From: Ga0077536 sp035325705
GTDB lineage: Bacteria; Pseudomonadota; Gammaproteobacteria; Ga0077536
Direction of reading: 5' to 3'
DNA: 64,000 nucleotides
NCBI GenBank assembly: GCA_035325705.1
Contig: DAOKZI010000015.1
Span: 48,045 to 112,044, forward strand
Below the pieces are notes generated by a model. It was not told the DNA's origin. It saw only the letters and a list, made by a program, of their open reading frames with translations, and ran no database searches. The position numbers and the translations under genes were made by a program. Position 1 is the first letter of the stretch. Each line of letters begins with the position of its first letter. Below, in pieces: positions 18,031 through 27,000 of the stretch.

Positions 18031-18831
18031 GTGGATTTGTCTCTTTTTCTGAAGGCCGTGCTGCTCGGCATCGTCGAGGGCTTGACCGAGTTCCTGCCCA
18101 TCTCGAGTACCGGACATCTGATTCTGGCCAGTGAATGGCTGGAGTTTAACAGAGCAGATGCGAAAACGTTCGAGGTGGTGATCCAGCTCGGCGCGATCCT
18201 GTCCGTGTGCTGGCATTTCCGGCGACGGCTGACGGGCGTCGCGCGAGGGCTCGGACGCGAGGACGAGTCGCGTCGCTTCGTCTGGAACCTGCTCCTCGCC
18301 TTTCTGCCCGCGGCAGCGATCGGCGGGCTGCTCCACGGCTTCATCAAGCAGGTGCTGTTCTCTCCACCGGTCGTCGCGATCGCGCTGATCGCCGGCGGCG
18401 TCGCGATCCTGCTCGTCGAGCGCTATGCGCCCGCGCCGCGCGTCAAGCATGTCGAAGGCATTTCCCCGGGCCTCGCCCTGAAGATCGGCTTCGCGCAGAC
18501 GCTCGCGCTGATCCCGGGCGTGTCGCGCTCCGGCGCGACCATCATGGGCGGCATGGCCTGCGGCCTGTCGCGGCAGGCGGCCACCGAGTTCTCGTTCTTC
18601 CTCGCCATCCCGGTGATGTTCGCGGCCACGGCCTACGATCTCGTGAAGAGCTGGCAGCATCTCTCGCAGGACTCGATCGGCGTCTTCGCGGTCGGCTTCG
18701 TCGCCGCCTTCCTGAGCGCGCTCGCGGCGATCCGCTTCCTGCTGCGCTTCGTCTCCACCCACGATTTCCGGCCTTTCGCGTGGTATCGCATCGGCTTCGG
18801 GCTGGTGGTGCTCGCCCATCTCACGCTCTGA
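18031..18831 (+). CDS. uppP: Undecaprenyl-diphosphate phosphatase (UppP/BacA)
   Basis: A 266-aa integral membrane enzyme that dephosphorylates undecaprenyl diphosphate to recycle the lipid carrier for peptidoglycan and other glycans. Conserved motifs: GIVEGLTEFLPISSTGHLIL (residues 13-32, containing the catalytic Glu-rich and SSTGH segments) and the Pro-Gly-X-Ser-Arg-Ser-Gly motif IPGVSRSGATIMGGM (near 157-171). It starts with GTG behind a GAAGGG-like site; the MDLSLFLKAVLLG start is standard. Confidence 0.96.
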   Translation: MDLSLFLKAVLLGIVEGLTEFLPISSTGHLILASEWLEFNRADAKTFEVVIQLGAILSVCWHFRRRLTGVARGLGREDESRRFVWNLLLAFLPAAAIGGLLHGFIKQVLFSPPVVAIALIAGGVAILLVERYAPAPRVKHVEGISPGLALKIGFAQTLALIPGVSRSGATIMGGMACGLSRQAATEFSFFLAIPVMFAATAYDLVKSWQHLSQDSIGVFAVGFVAAFLSALAAIRFLLRFVSTHDFRPFAWYRIGFGLVVLAHLTL

Positions 18832-18951
18832 GCGCGCAGGCCGCGACCGATAGAACGCATTCGCAGGTGGATATGCCGAGATATTAATTCCGCGCCTCTC
18901 CCGCCTTGCCTAGACTGCGCGCTCTCTGTTGCCGTACGCGGAGCGCCGATC

Positions 18952-20778
18952 GTGTCCACTGCCGTCCTGCTCGATACCGCCCTGACTGCGCCGCGCCGCG
19001 ATCTGCGCTCACGCCTGGAGCAGGCCCTCGACGGCTGCAGCGAAGAAGATCTGATCTGGGCCAGCGGCTTTCTCGCCGGTCTCTCGGCCCGCGGCCAGCG
19101 CCGTCAGACGGAAGCCGGCGCGCCGGCGCGCGCCGCCGAAGCCCCGCGCACCGTCCCTACGCTGACCATCCTCTATGCTTCGCAGACCGGCAACGGCAAG
19201 GGCGTCGCGCAGCGCGCGCTGGACGCGGCGACGGCGCAGGGCATCGCCGCGCGCCTCGTCAATCTCGCCGACTTCAACCCGCGTCAGGTCAAGCAGGAAC
19301 GCGCCGTGCTGCTCGTCGTCAGCACGCACGGCGACGGCGATCCGCCGGACGATGCCCTCGCGCTGCACCGGCTGCTGCACGGCGCCCAGGCGCCGCGGCT
19401 CGAGCGCCTGTCCTTCGCCGTCATCGCCCTCGGCGACTCGAGCTACCCGCACTTCTGCAAGACCGGGCGCGACTTCGACGCGCGCCTGGAAGCGCTGGGC
19501 GCGAAGCGGCTCGCGCCGCGCGTCGACTGCGATCTCGATTTCCACACGGCGGCGGACGGCGCGGTCGCGCAGCTCCTCGCCGCCGTCGCGCCCGGCGAAG
19601 CCGCCGCGCCGGCGCGCATCACGCTCGTCGAGCGCACGCCGCGCGAAGCCGCCAGCGAGGCCGCCGATCCCGTGCGCGAGATCCTCGCCACCGCGAGCGT
19701 GCTCACGAACCAGCGGCTGAGCGGCCGGCACTCGACGAAGGACGTGCGCCATCTCGAATTCGGTCTGGACACCGGCGAGTTCGCCTACGAGCCGGGCGAC
19801 AGCGTGCTCGTCACGGCGACGAACGCGCCCGCCCTCGTCGACGAGCTGCTCGCGACGACGGGCTGGTCGGCGACGGAGACGGTGCGCCTCGGCGAGACGA
19901 GCTTGACGCTGCGCGAAGCGCTCGGCTCGCGGCTCGAGCTGACTTTGCTCGCGCGCCCGACGCTCGCGGCGCTCGCCGCCCGCTCGGATCATGGCCCGCT
20001 GCACGATGCGCTGGCCGGCGACGGCGAGGCGCTGCAGTCCTATGTGCGCGAACGCCAGCTCGTCGACGTGCTGCGCGAGAGCGGCGCGCGGCTGACGGCG
20101 CAGGAGTTCGTCGCGCTCGCGCGCCCGCTCGGCCAGCGCGCCTATTCAATCGCCTCGAGCCGCCTCGCCGCGCCGGGCGAGCTGCATCTGACCGTCGCCG
20201 TCGTCGATGGCCGCTACGACGGCCGGCCGCGTCCTGGCTGCGCCTCGGGCTTTCTGGCCGCGCGCGCGGTCGGCGAGGAGCTGCAGTTGAAGCTCGAGCG
20301 CAACCCGGCCTTCCGTCTGCCGCGCGAGGACGACGCGCCGATCGTTATGATCGGTCCGGGTACCGGCGTTGCCCCTTTCCGCGCTTTCATCGAAGAGCGC
20401 ACGGCGCGCGGCGCGCGCGGCAGAAGCTGGCTGTTCTTCGGCGAGCGCACGCAGCGCGAGGACTTCCTGTACCAGCTCGAATGGCAGCGGCATCTGCGCC
20501 AGGGCTCGCTCACGCGCCTCGACGTCGCCTTCTCGCGCGACACGGCGCACAAGCACTACGTGCAGGATCGCCTGCGCGAGCGCGCGCAGGACGTCTATGC
20601 CTGGCTCGAGGAAGGCGCTTACATCTATGTCTGCGGCGACGCGCAGCGCATGGCGAAGGACGTGCACCAGGCGCTGATCGATCTGATCGCCCGCAGCAGC
20701 GGACGCGAGGCGGCAGCGGCCGAGGACCATCTGTTCGAGCTCAAGCGGCAGGGCCGCTATCAGCGCGACGTGTACTGA
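18952..20778 (+). CDS. cysJ: NADPH-sulfite reductase flavoprotein alpha subunit CysJ
   Basis: A 608-aa diflavin reductase that passes electrons from NADPH through FAD and FMN to CysI. An N-terminal segment is followed by a flavodoxin-like FMN domain (YASQTGNGKGVAQR near residues 75-88; VVSTHGDGDPPDDA; VIALGDSSYPHFCKTG), then the FAD/NADP-binding reductase module (RAYSIASSRL; MIGPGTGVAPFRAFIEER; YVCGDAQRMAKDVHQAL). It ends in RYQRDVY, close to the conserved terminal Tyr. GTG start at 18952. The cysI gene begins 3 bp after the stop. Confidence 0.95.
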   Translation: MSTAVLLDTALTAPRRDLRSRLEQALDGCSEEDLIWASGFLAGLSARGQRRQTEAGAPARAAEAPRTVPTLTILYASQTGNGKGVAQRALDAATAQGIAARLVNLADFNPRQVKQERAVLLVVSTHGDGDPPDDALALHRLLHGAQAPRLERLSFAVIALGDSSYPHFCKTGRDFDARLEALGAKRLAPRVDCDLDFHTAADGAVAQLLAAVAPGEAAAPARITLVERTPREAASEAADPVREILATASVLTNQRLSGRHSTKDVRHLEFGLDTGEFAYEPGDSVLVTATNAPALVDELLATTGWSATETVRLGETSLTLREALGSRLELTLLARPTLAALAARSDHGPLHDALAGDGEALQSYVRERQLVDVLRESGARLTAQEFVALARPLGQRAYSIASSRLAAPGELHLTVAVVDGRYDGRPRPGCASGFLAARAVGEELQLKLERNPAFRLPREDDAPIVMIGPGTGVAPFRAFIEERTARGARGRSWLFFGERTQREDFLYQLEWQRHLRQGSLTRLDVAFSRDTAHKHYVQDRLRERAQDVYAWLEEGAYIYVCGDAQRMAKDVHQALIDLIARSSGREAAAAEDHLFELKRQGRYQRDVY

Positions 20779-20781
20779 GCC

Positions 20782-22494
20782 ATGAGCGAGCACGCCACCC
20801 CGTCCGCCGTCGAAGGCATCAAGGCGCGCAGCCGGCAGCTTCGCGGCACGATCCTCGAGGGCCTGGCCGATCCCTTGACCGGCGCGATCGGCGAGGACGA
20901 CACGCAGCTCATCAAGTTCCACGGCAGCTACCAGCAGGACGATCGCGATCTGCGCAACGAGCGCCGCGAGCAGCGCCTCGAGCCCGCCTACCAGTTCATG
21001 GTGCGGGCGCGCGTGCCGGGCGGCATCTGCACGCCGGCGCAGTGGCTCGCCTTCGACGAGATCGCGCGCACCTACGCCAACGGCACGCTGCGCCTGACCA
21101 CGCGCCAGGCCTTCCAGCTCCACGGCGTGCTGAAGCGCAATCTGAAGCCGACGATCGCCGCCATCAACCGTTCGCTGCTCGACACGCTCGCGGCCTGCGG
21201 CGACGTCAACCGCAACGCGATGTGCGCGGTGTTGCCGTTCGAGCGCAACGTGCATGCGCAGGCCATCGATCTGACGCGCCGTCTCAGCGCGCATCTGCTG
21301 CCGCGCACCGGCGCCTATCACGAGATCTGGCTCGACGGCGCGAAGCTCGTCGATACGCAGCAGGACGAGGAGCCGATCTACGGCCGCGTCTATCTGCCGC
21401 GCAAGTTCAAGCTCGCCGTCGCGGTGCCGCCGGACAACGACGTCGACGCGTGGTCGCAGGATCTCGCCTTCGTCGCCGTCGCCGCCTACGGCCACATCGC
21501 CGGCTACAACGTGCTCGCCGGCGGCGGCATGGGCATGACGCACGGCGATCCCGCGACCTGGCCGCGCCTCGCGGACACGCTCGGCTACATTCCGGCGGAG
21601 GCCGCGATCGCGGTTGCCGAGGCGGTCCTGACCACGCAGCGCGATCGCGGCGATCGTTCGAACCGCAAGCACGCGCGCCTCAAGTACACGATCGAGGACA
21701 TGGGACTGGACGCGTTTCGCGCCGAAGTCGAGCGGCGCGCGAAGATCGCCTTTGCGCCGGCGCGCGAAGTGGCGATCCGCGACAACGCCGATCCGCTCGG
21801 CTGGCGCACCGACGATGCCGGGGTCCATCACTACGGGCTCTACGTGCCCAGCGGTCGCGTCGTCGATGCGCCCGAGTGGCGCGCGCTGTCCGGCCTGCGC
21901 GAAATCGCGCGTCGCGAGCTCGCGGAGTTCCGGCTCACCGCCAATCAAAATCTGATGCTCGCCGAGGTCGCGGCCGCGCGGCGCGAGGAGCTGGCCGCGC
22001 TGCTCGCGGAATACGGCCTGTCGGCGCCGGTCTCGCGCGTGCGCCAGCTCGCGCTCGCCTGCGTCGGCCTCCCGACCTGCGGGCTCGCGATGGCGGAAAG
22101 CGAACGCTATGCGCCGCATTTCCTCGCGGCCGTCGAGGCTTTGATCGCAAAGCACGCGCTGGGCGATGCGCCGATCGGGATCCGGATCACGGGCTGCCCG
22201 AACGGCTGCGCGCGGCCGTATCTCGGCGAGATCGCGCTCGTCGGCAAGGCGCCGGGCCGCTACAACCTCTACGTCGGCGGCGCACCGGACGGCCGCCAGC
22301 TCACGGCTCCCTTGCGCGACAATCTCACCGAGGCCGAGATCCTCGAGGCGCTGGACGCGCTGTTCGCGCGCTATGCCGCCGAGCGCAGCGACGGCGAAGC
22401 CTTCGGCGCGTTCGTGCGGCGCGCCGGCATCGTGCCCGCGATCGCGAGCGGCCGCGAGTTCGCGGCCGCGGCCGCGCGCTTGAGCGCGGGCTGA
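20782..22494 (+). CDS. cysI: Sulfite reductase hemoprotein beta subunit CysI
   Basis: A 570-aa sirohaem/[4Fe-4S] enzyme reducing sulfite to sulfide by six electrons. The cluster ligands are present in the canonical arrangement: CVGLPTC (C-x5-C, near residues 426-432) and GCPNGCARP (C-x3-C, near 472-476), with the spacing of the E. coli enzyme. The N-terminal FHGSYQQDDRDLRNERR and LTTRQAFQLHGVLKRN segments are also conserved. Expressed with cysJ (3 bp) and cysG (9 bp). No cysH is seen in the window. Confidence 0.96.
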   Translation: MSEHATPSAVEGIKARSRQLRGTILEGLADPLTGAIGEDDTQLIKFHGSYQQDDRDLRNERREQRLEPAYQFMVRARVPGGICTPAQWLAFDEIARTYANGTLRLTTRQAFQLHGVLKRNLKPTIAAINRSLLDTLAACGDVNRNAMCAVLPFERNVHAQAIDLTRRLSAHLLPRTGAYHEIWLDGAKLVDTQQDEEPIYGRVYLPRKFKLAVAVPPDNDVDAWSQDLAFVAVAAYGHIAGYNVLAGGGMGMTHGDPATWPRLADTLGYIPAEAAIAVAEAVLTTQRDRGDRSNRKHARLKYTIEDMGLDAFRAEVERRAKIAFAPAREVAIRDNADPLGWRTDDAGVHHYGLYVPSGRVVDAPEWRALSGLREIARRELAEFRLTANQNLMLAEVAAARREELAALLAEYGLSAPVSRVRQLALACVGLPTCGLAMAESERYAPHFLAAVEALIAKHALGDAPIGIRITGCPNGCARPYLGEIALVGKAPGRYNLYVGGAPDGRQLTAPLRDNLTEAEILEALDALFARYAAERSDGEAFGAFVRRAGIVPAIASGREFAAAAARLSAG

Positions 22495-22503
22495 GCGCTA
22501 ACC

Positions 22504-23946
22504 ATGCACGCCGCGTCCCTGCTGCCGCTGTTCGTCGATCTGCGCGGCAAGCCTTGTCTCGTCGTCGGCGGCGGCGCGGTCGCCGCGCGCAAGGTCGACG
22601 CGCTGCTGACCGTCGGCGCCGAGATCGACGTGGTCGCGCCCACGCTGAGCGCGCCGCTCGCCGCGCTCGCCGCCGCGGAACGCCTGCGCCACCATGCGCG
22701 CGAATTCACCGACACCGACGTCGACGGCCGCGTGCTCGTCATCGCGGCGACCGACATGCGCGCGATCAATGCGCGCGTCGCGGCCGCGGCGAACGCCGCC
22801 GGCCGTCTCGTCAACGTCGTCGACGATCCCGAACTGAGCGGGGCGATCTTTCCCTCGATCGCCCGCCGCGGCGAGCTCACCGTCGCGGTCTCGAGCGGCG
22901 GCGCGGCGCCCGTGCTCGCGCGGCTGGTGCGGGCCCGCATCGAAACGCTGCTGTCCCATTCGCTGGGCGATCTCGCCGCCCTCGCCGGCCGCTGGCGCGC
23001 GCGCGTACAGCGCCGCGTTTCTTCCAGCGGTGCGCGCCGCCGGCTGTGGGAGCGCGTGTTCGAGCCGCGTTCGCCGGTGCTGCGCGCGCTCGAGGCGGGC
23101 GATCTGCAGGCGGCCGAGCGCGCGATGGCCGCGGTGCTCGCCGGCGCGGGCGACGGCGCGCGGCACGCGGGCAGCGTCGCGTTGGTCGGCGCCGGGCCGG
23201 GCGATCCCTCGCTGCTGACCCTGCGCGCGGTGCGCGCGCTGCAGGAGGCGGACGTCATCCTGCACGATCGCCTGGTGCATCCCGACGTGCTCGATCTCGC
23301 CCGCCGCGACGCGCGGCGCGAAGACGTCGGCAAGCTCGCGGGCGGCGATCACGCCGCGGCGCAGGACGCAATCAACGCGCGCCTCGTCGAGCTCGCCCGC
23401 CAGGGCCTGCGCGTCGTGCGCTTGAAGGGCGGCGATCCGTTCATCTTCGGGCGCGGCGCGGAAGAGCTCGAGGCGCTGCGGGCCCACGACATCGCCTTCG
23501 AGATCGTGCCCGGCATCACCGCGGCGCTCGGCTGCGCCGCCTATGCCGGCGTGCCGCTGACCAAGCGCGCGGTCGCGCAGCAGGTGACGCTCGTGACCGC
23601 GCACTGCGCGAAGTCGATCGACAGGCTGGCCTGGCCGCTGCTCGCGCAGGCCCGCCACACCGTCGTCTTCTACATGGGCGTCGGGCAGGCCGCGCTGATC
23701 GAGGCGCGGCTGCGCGAGTTCGGCCGTGCGCCCGCGACGCCGGTCGCGATCGTCGAGCGCGGCACGACGGCCGCGCAGCGCGTGACGCACACCACGCTCG
23801 CCGCGCTGGCCGCGACCGTCGCGCGCGAGCAGGTGCAGGCGCCGGCCCTCATCATCGTCGGCGAGATCGCCGCGGCCGCGGACTGCCATCCGTGGTTTGC
23901 GCCGGCCGCTGCCTCGACGCGGGGCGATCTGAGCGCCGCCGCCTGA
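22504..23946 (+). CDS. cysG: Sirohaem synthase CysG (trifunctional)
   Basis: A 480-aa fusion that makes the sirohaem needed by CysI. The N-terminal precorrin-2 dehydrogenase/ferrochelatase half begins LFVDLRGKPCLVVGGGAVAA (Rossmann Gly motif, residues 9-28) and has VSSGGAAPVLARLVR near 135-150. The C-terminal SUMT methyltransferase half contains VALVGAGPGDPSLLTLRAVR, LKGGDPFIFGRGAEE and EIVPGITAALGCAAYAGVPL. Third gene of the cysJIG operon, 9 bp after cysI. Confidence 0.95.
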   Translation: MHAASLLPLFVDLRGKPCLVVGGGAVAARKVDALLTVGAEIDVVAPTLSAPLAALAAAERLRHHAREFTDTDVDGRVLVIAATDMRAINARVAAAANAAGRLVNVVDDPELSGAIFPSIARRGELTVAVSSGGAAPVLARLVRARIETLLSHSLGDLAALAGRWRARVQRRVSSSGARRRLWERVFEPRSPVLRALEAGDLQAAERAMAAVLAGAGDGARHAGSVALVGAGPGDPSLLTLRAVRALQEADVILHDRLVHPDVLDLARRDARREDVGKLAGGDHAAAQDAINARLVELARQGLRVVRLKGGDPFIFGRGAEELEALRAHDIAFEIVPGITAALGCAAYAGVPLTKRAVAQQVTLVTAHCAKSIDRLAWPLLAQARHTVVFYMGVGQAALIEARLREFGRAPATPVAIVERGTTAAQRVTHTTLAALAATVAREQVQAPALIIVGEIAAAADCHPWFAPAAASTRGDLSAAA

Positions 23947-24071
23947 GCGGGATCGGCGCGGCCTTCGCCGCTTCCGCGTCTCCCCGTCCCGTCCCCTCAC
24001 GACGCCGCACGACGCGGCGGTCTGCGCCGGCGCGCTAGAATGCCCGCGCCCTTTCCCGAGCGGATGTCGTG

Positions 24072-27000
24072 ATGCGCGGTGCCCTCCTGTCCGGTTTCAT
24101 TCTCTGGCTCCTGTGCATGTTCACGAGCGCGGCGTCCGCCGATGCGCGCGTGGAGCGCTTCAGTCCCAGCGGCAGCGTCAAGGGCGTCCGCCAGGTGCAG
24201 GTGCGCTTCAGCGAGGCGATGGTGTCCTTCGGCGATCCGCGCGCGCCGACGCCCTTCACCATCGACTGCCCCGTCGGCGGCCGTTCGCGCTGGGTCGACG
24301 CGCGCAACTGGGTCCACGATTTCGATGCCGATCTGCCCGGCGGGATCACCTGCCGCTTCACGCTGAAGCCCACCCTGCGCAGCGCGACCGGTGCGCCGCT
24401 GGCCGGCGAGCGCCGCTACGGCTTCGACACCGGCGGGCCGGCGATCCTCGCGAGCGAGCCGTGGGAAGGCGCGCAGATCGACGAGGAGCAGATCTTCCTC
24501 CTCGGTCTCGACGCGGCGGCGACGCGCGCGAGCATCGAAGCCGGCGTGCACTGTCGCGTCGACGGCATCAACGAGGCGATCGGCGTCGAAGTGCTGGACG
24601 GTGACGCGCGGCGCGAGGCGCTGGCGGCAAGTCCCTGGTTCCTGCGGCGCTACGCGGCCGCCGTGCGCAAGGGGCGCTACGAAGAGGACATGGTCGCGCG
24701 CACGCCGGACCAAGAAGCGGCCGTGCGCGCCCGCTATGAGGCCTTGGTCGACGGCCCCGACAGCGCGATCGTCGCGCTGCGCTGCCGGCAGCGCCTGCCG
24801 AACGCGGCGAAGATGTGGCTGGACTGGGGGCCGGGTCTCGCGACGGTGCAAGGGCTCGTCGGCACCGAATCGCTCGCTTATGCCTTCGAGGTGCGGCCGG
24901 TGTTTCGCGCTAGCTTCGGCTGCGAGCGCGTGAACCGCGGCGCGCAGTGCATGCCGGCGCTCGGCATGCGGCTGTCGTTCTCGGCGCCCGTCGCGCGCGA
25001 GACGCTGGCGAAAATCGCCGTGACCGACGCCGGCGGCCGCGCCTACGCCGTCAGCGTCGACGGCAGCGAGGACGACGCGAGCGCGCAGGGCCTGCGCGTC
25101 GCCGGGCCGCTGCCGCCGCGCACGCATTTCAAAGTGACGCTGCCGTCCGATCTGGCCGACGACGCGGGGCGCCCGCTCGCCAATGCGGAGCGCTTTCCGC
25201 TCGAGGTCGCGACCGACGAGGATCCGCCGCTCGCGAAGTTCGCCGCGCGCTTCGGCATCGTCGAGCTCGCGGGCGATGCGACGCTGCCGGTGACGGTGCG
25301 CAATCTGGAGCCGAACATCCTGCGGCGGCCACCGCCGCCGCCGCGGAAGATCGAGCCGACGGTCGGCGGCTTCGTGCGCGATCTGACCGCGCGCGCGCTC
25401 GATCTCGAGCGGGACACCGGCGAGGCGCCGCTCGCCGTCGCGTCGATACGCGGGCGCGTGCTGAAGATCGATGCCGCCGACACCGCCGAGGTCGGCCGCT
25501 GGTTCGACGCGGTCGAGCGCGCGGGCCGCGACGAGTACGCGTGGGACGAGGCGCGTAGCGAATACGTGACGACGCAGCGCGCCGGCAGCGTCGAAGTGCT
25601 GCAAAAGGCGCGCGAGGCGCGGCTGCTCGAAGTGCCGCGCGCCGCGCCGGCGAAGGCCTTCGAAGTGATCGGCATTCCGCTGCGCGAGCCCGGCTTCTAC
25701 GTCGTCGAGCTCGCGAGCCCGCGGCTCGGCGAATCGCTGTTCGGCAAACCCGGCACCTACTACGTGCAGTCGCTCGCGCTGGTGACGAATCTCGGCGTGC
25801 ATCTGAAGCTCGGCCGCGAATCCTCGCTGGTGTGGGTCACGGCGCTGGACACGGGCAAACCCGTGGCCGGCGCCGAGGTGACGATCAAGGACTGCGCGGG
25901 CCACACGCAGTGGAGCGGCACGAGCGATGCGGCCGGGATCGCGGCCGTCGAGCTCGCGCTGCCCGAGGCCTCGGCGCGACCGGCCTGCGCCTGGAGCTCG
26001 CGCGGCCTCGTCGCCATCGCGCGGCTCGGCAAGGACACGGGCTTCGTGTCCTCGGAGTGGCAGAACGGCATCGCGACCTGGCAGTTCGGCCTGCCGGCGC
26101 CGGCGAATCCCGCGCCGCGCCTGGTCAGCACGGTCTTCGATCGCACGCTGTTCCGCAGCGGCGAGACGGTGCACATGAAGCACCTGATGCGCGAGCACAC
26201 GACGCAGGGCTTCGTGCAGTGGTCGCCGGCGACGACGCGGCTGCGCGTGCGCCACGAAGGCAGCGGCGACGAGTTTCCACTGAGCCTCGATCCCGCGGCG
26301 ACCACGGGCAGCGCGACCTCGAGCTGGCGCATCCCGGCCAGCGCCAAGCTCGGCAGCTACGTGGTCGAGCTCGCCGACGGCGAACGCTGGCTCGCGGCCG
26401 GCAGCTTCCGCGTCGAGAGCTTCCGCGTGCCGCTGCTGCGCGCCGAGCTGCAGCCGCGGGATCTGCCGCGCGTGCGGGCGAAGTCGCTCGCGCTCGATCT
26501 GCAGGTGAACTATCTCGCCGGCGGCCCGGCCGCGGAGCTGCCCGTCAATCTGCGCGGCGTCATCGAAGCGCGCACGGTGTCCTTTGCCGACTATCCCGAG
26601 TTCGGCTTCATGACCGGCAACGTCGAGGAAGGCAGCGCCACGAGCGTCGAGCAGCCGTGGCGCGCGACCGAGACCGACGAGTCGCGCCCCGAGCCGCTGG
26701 GCACGCAGCGCGCCGTGCTCGACGCCGCGGGCGGCGCGCGTCTCACGCTCGAGCTGCCGGACAGCGATCGGCCGCGCACGCTGCTCGCCGATCTCGAGTA
26801 TCCCGATCCGAACGGCGAGATCCTGACGGCCGCGACGCGGGTGCCGCTGTGGCCCTCGCGCATCGTGCTCGGCCTGAAGCCCGAAGGCTGGGCGCTGAGC
26901 CGGCAGGATCTCGCGTTCAAAGTCCTCGCCCTGGATCTCGACGGCAAGCCGCGCGCGGGCGTCGAGATCGGCGTCGATCTGCTCCAGCGCAACACCTATT

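Noticed and set aside
18906..24038. A 1710-codon plus-strand frame across cysJ-cysI-cysG
   Set aside because: Out of frame with three clear genes; extremely Arg-rich composition shows it is a GC-driven shadow.
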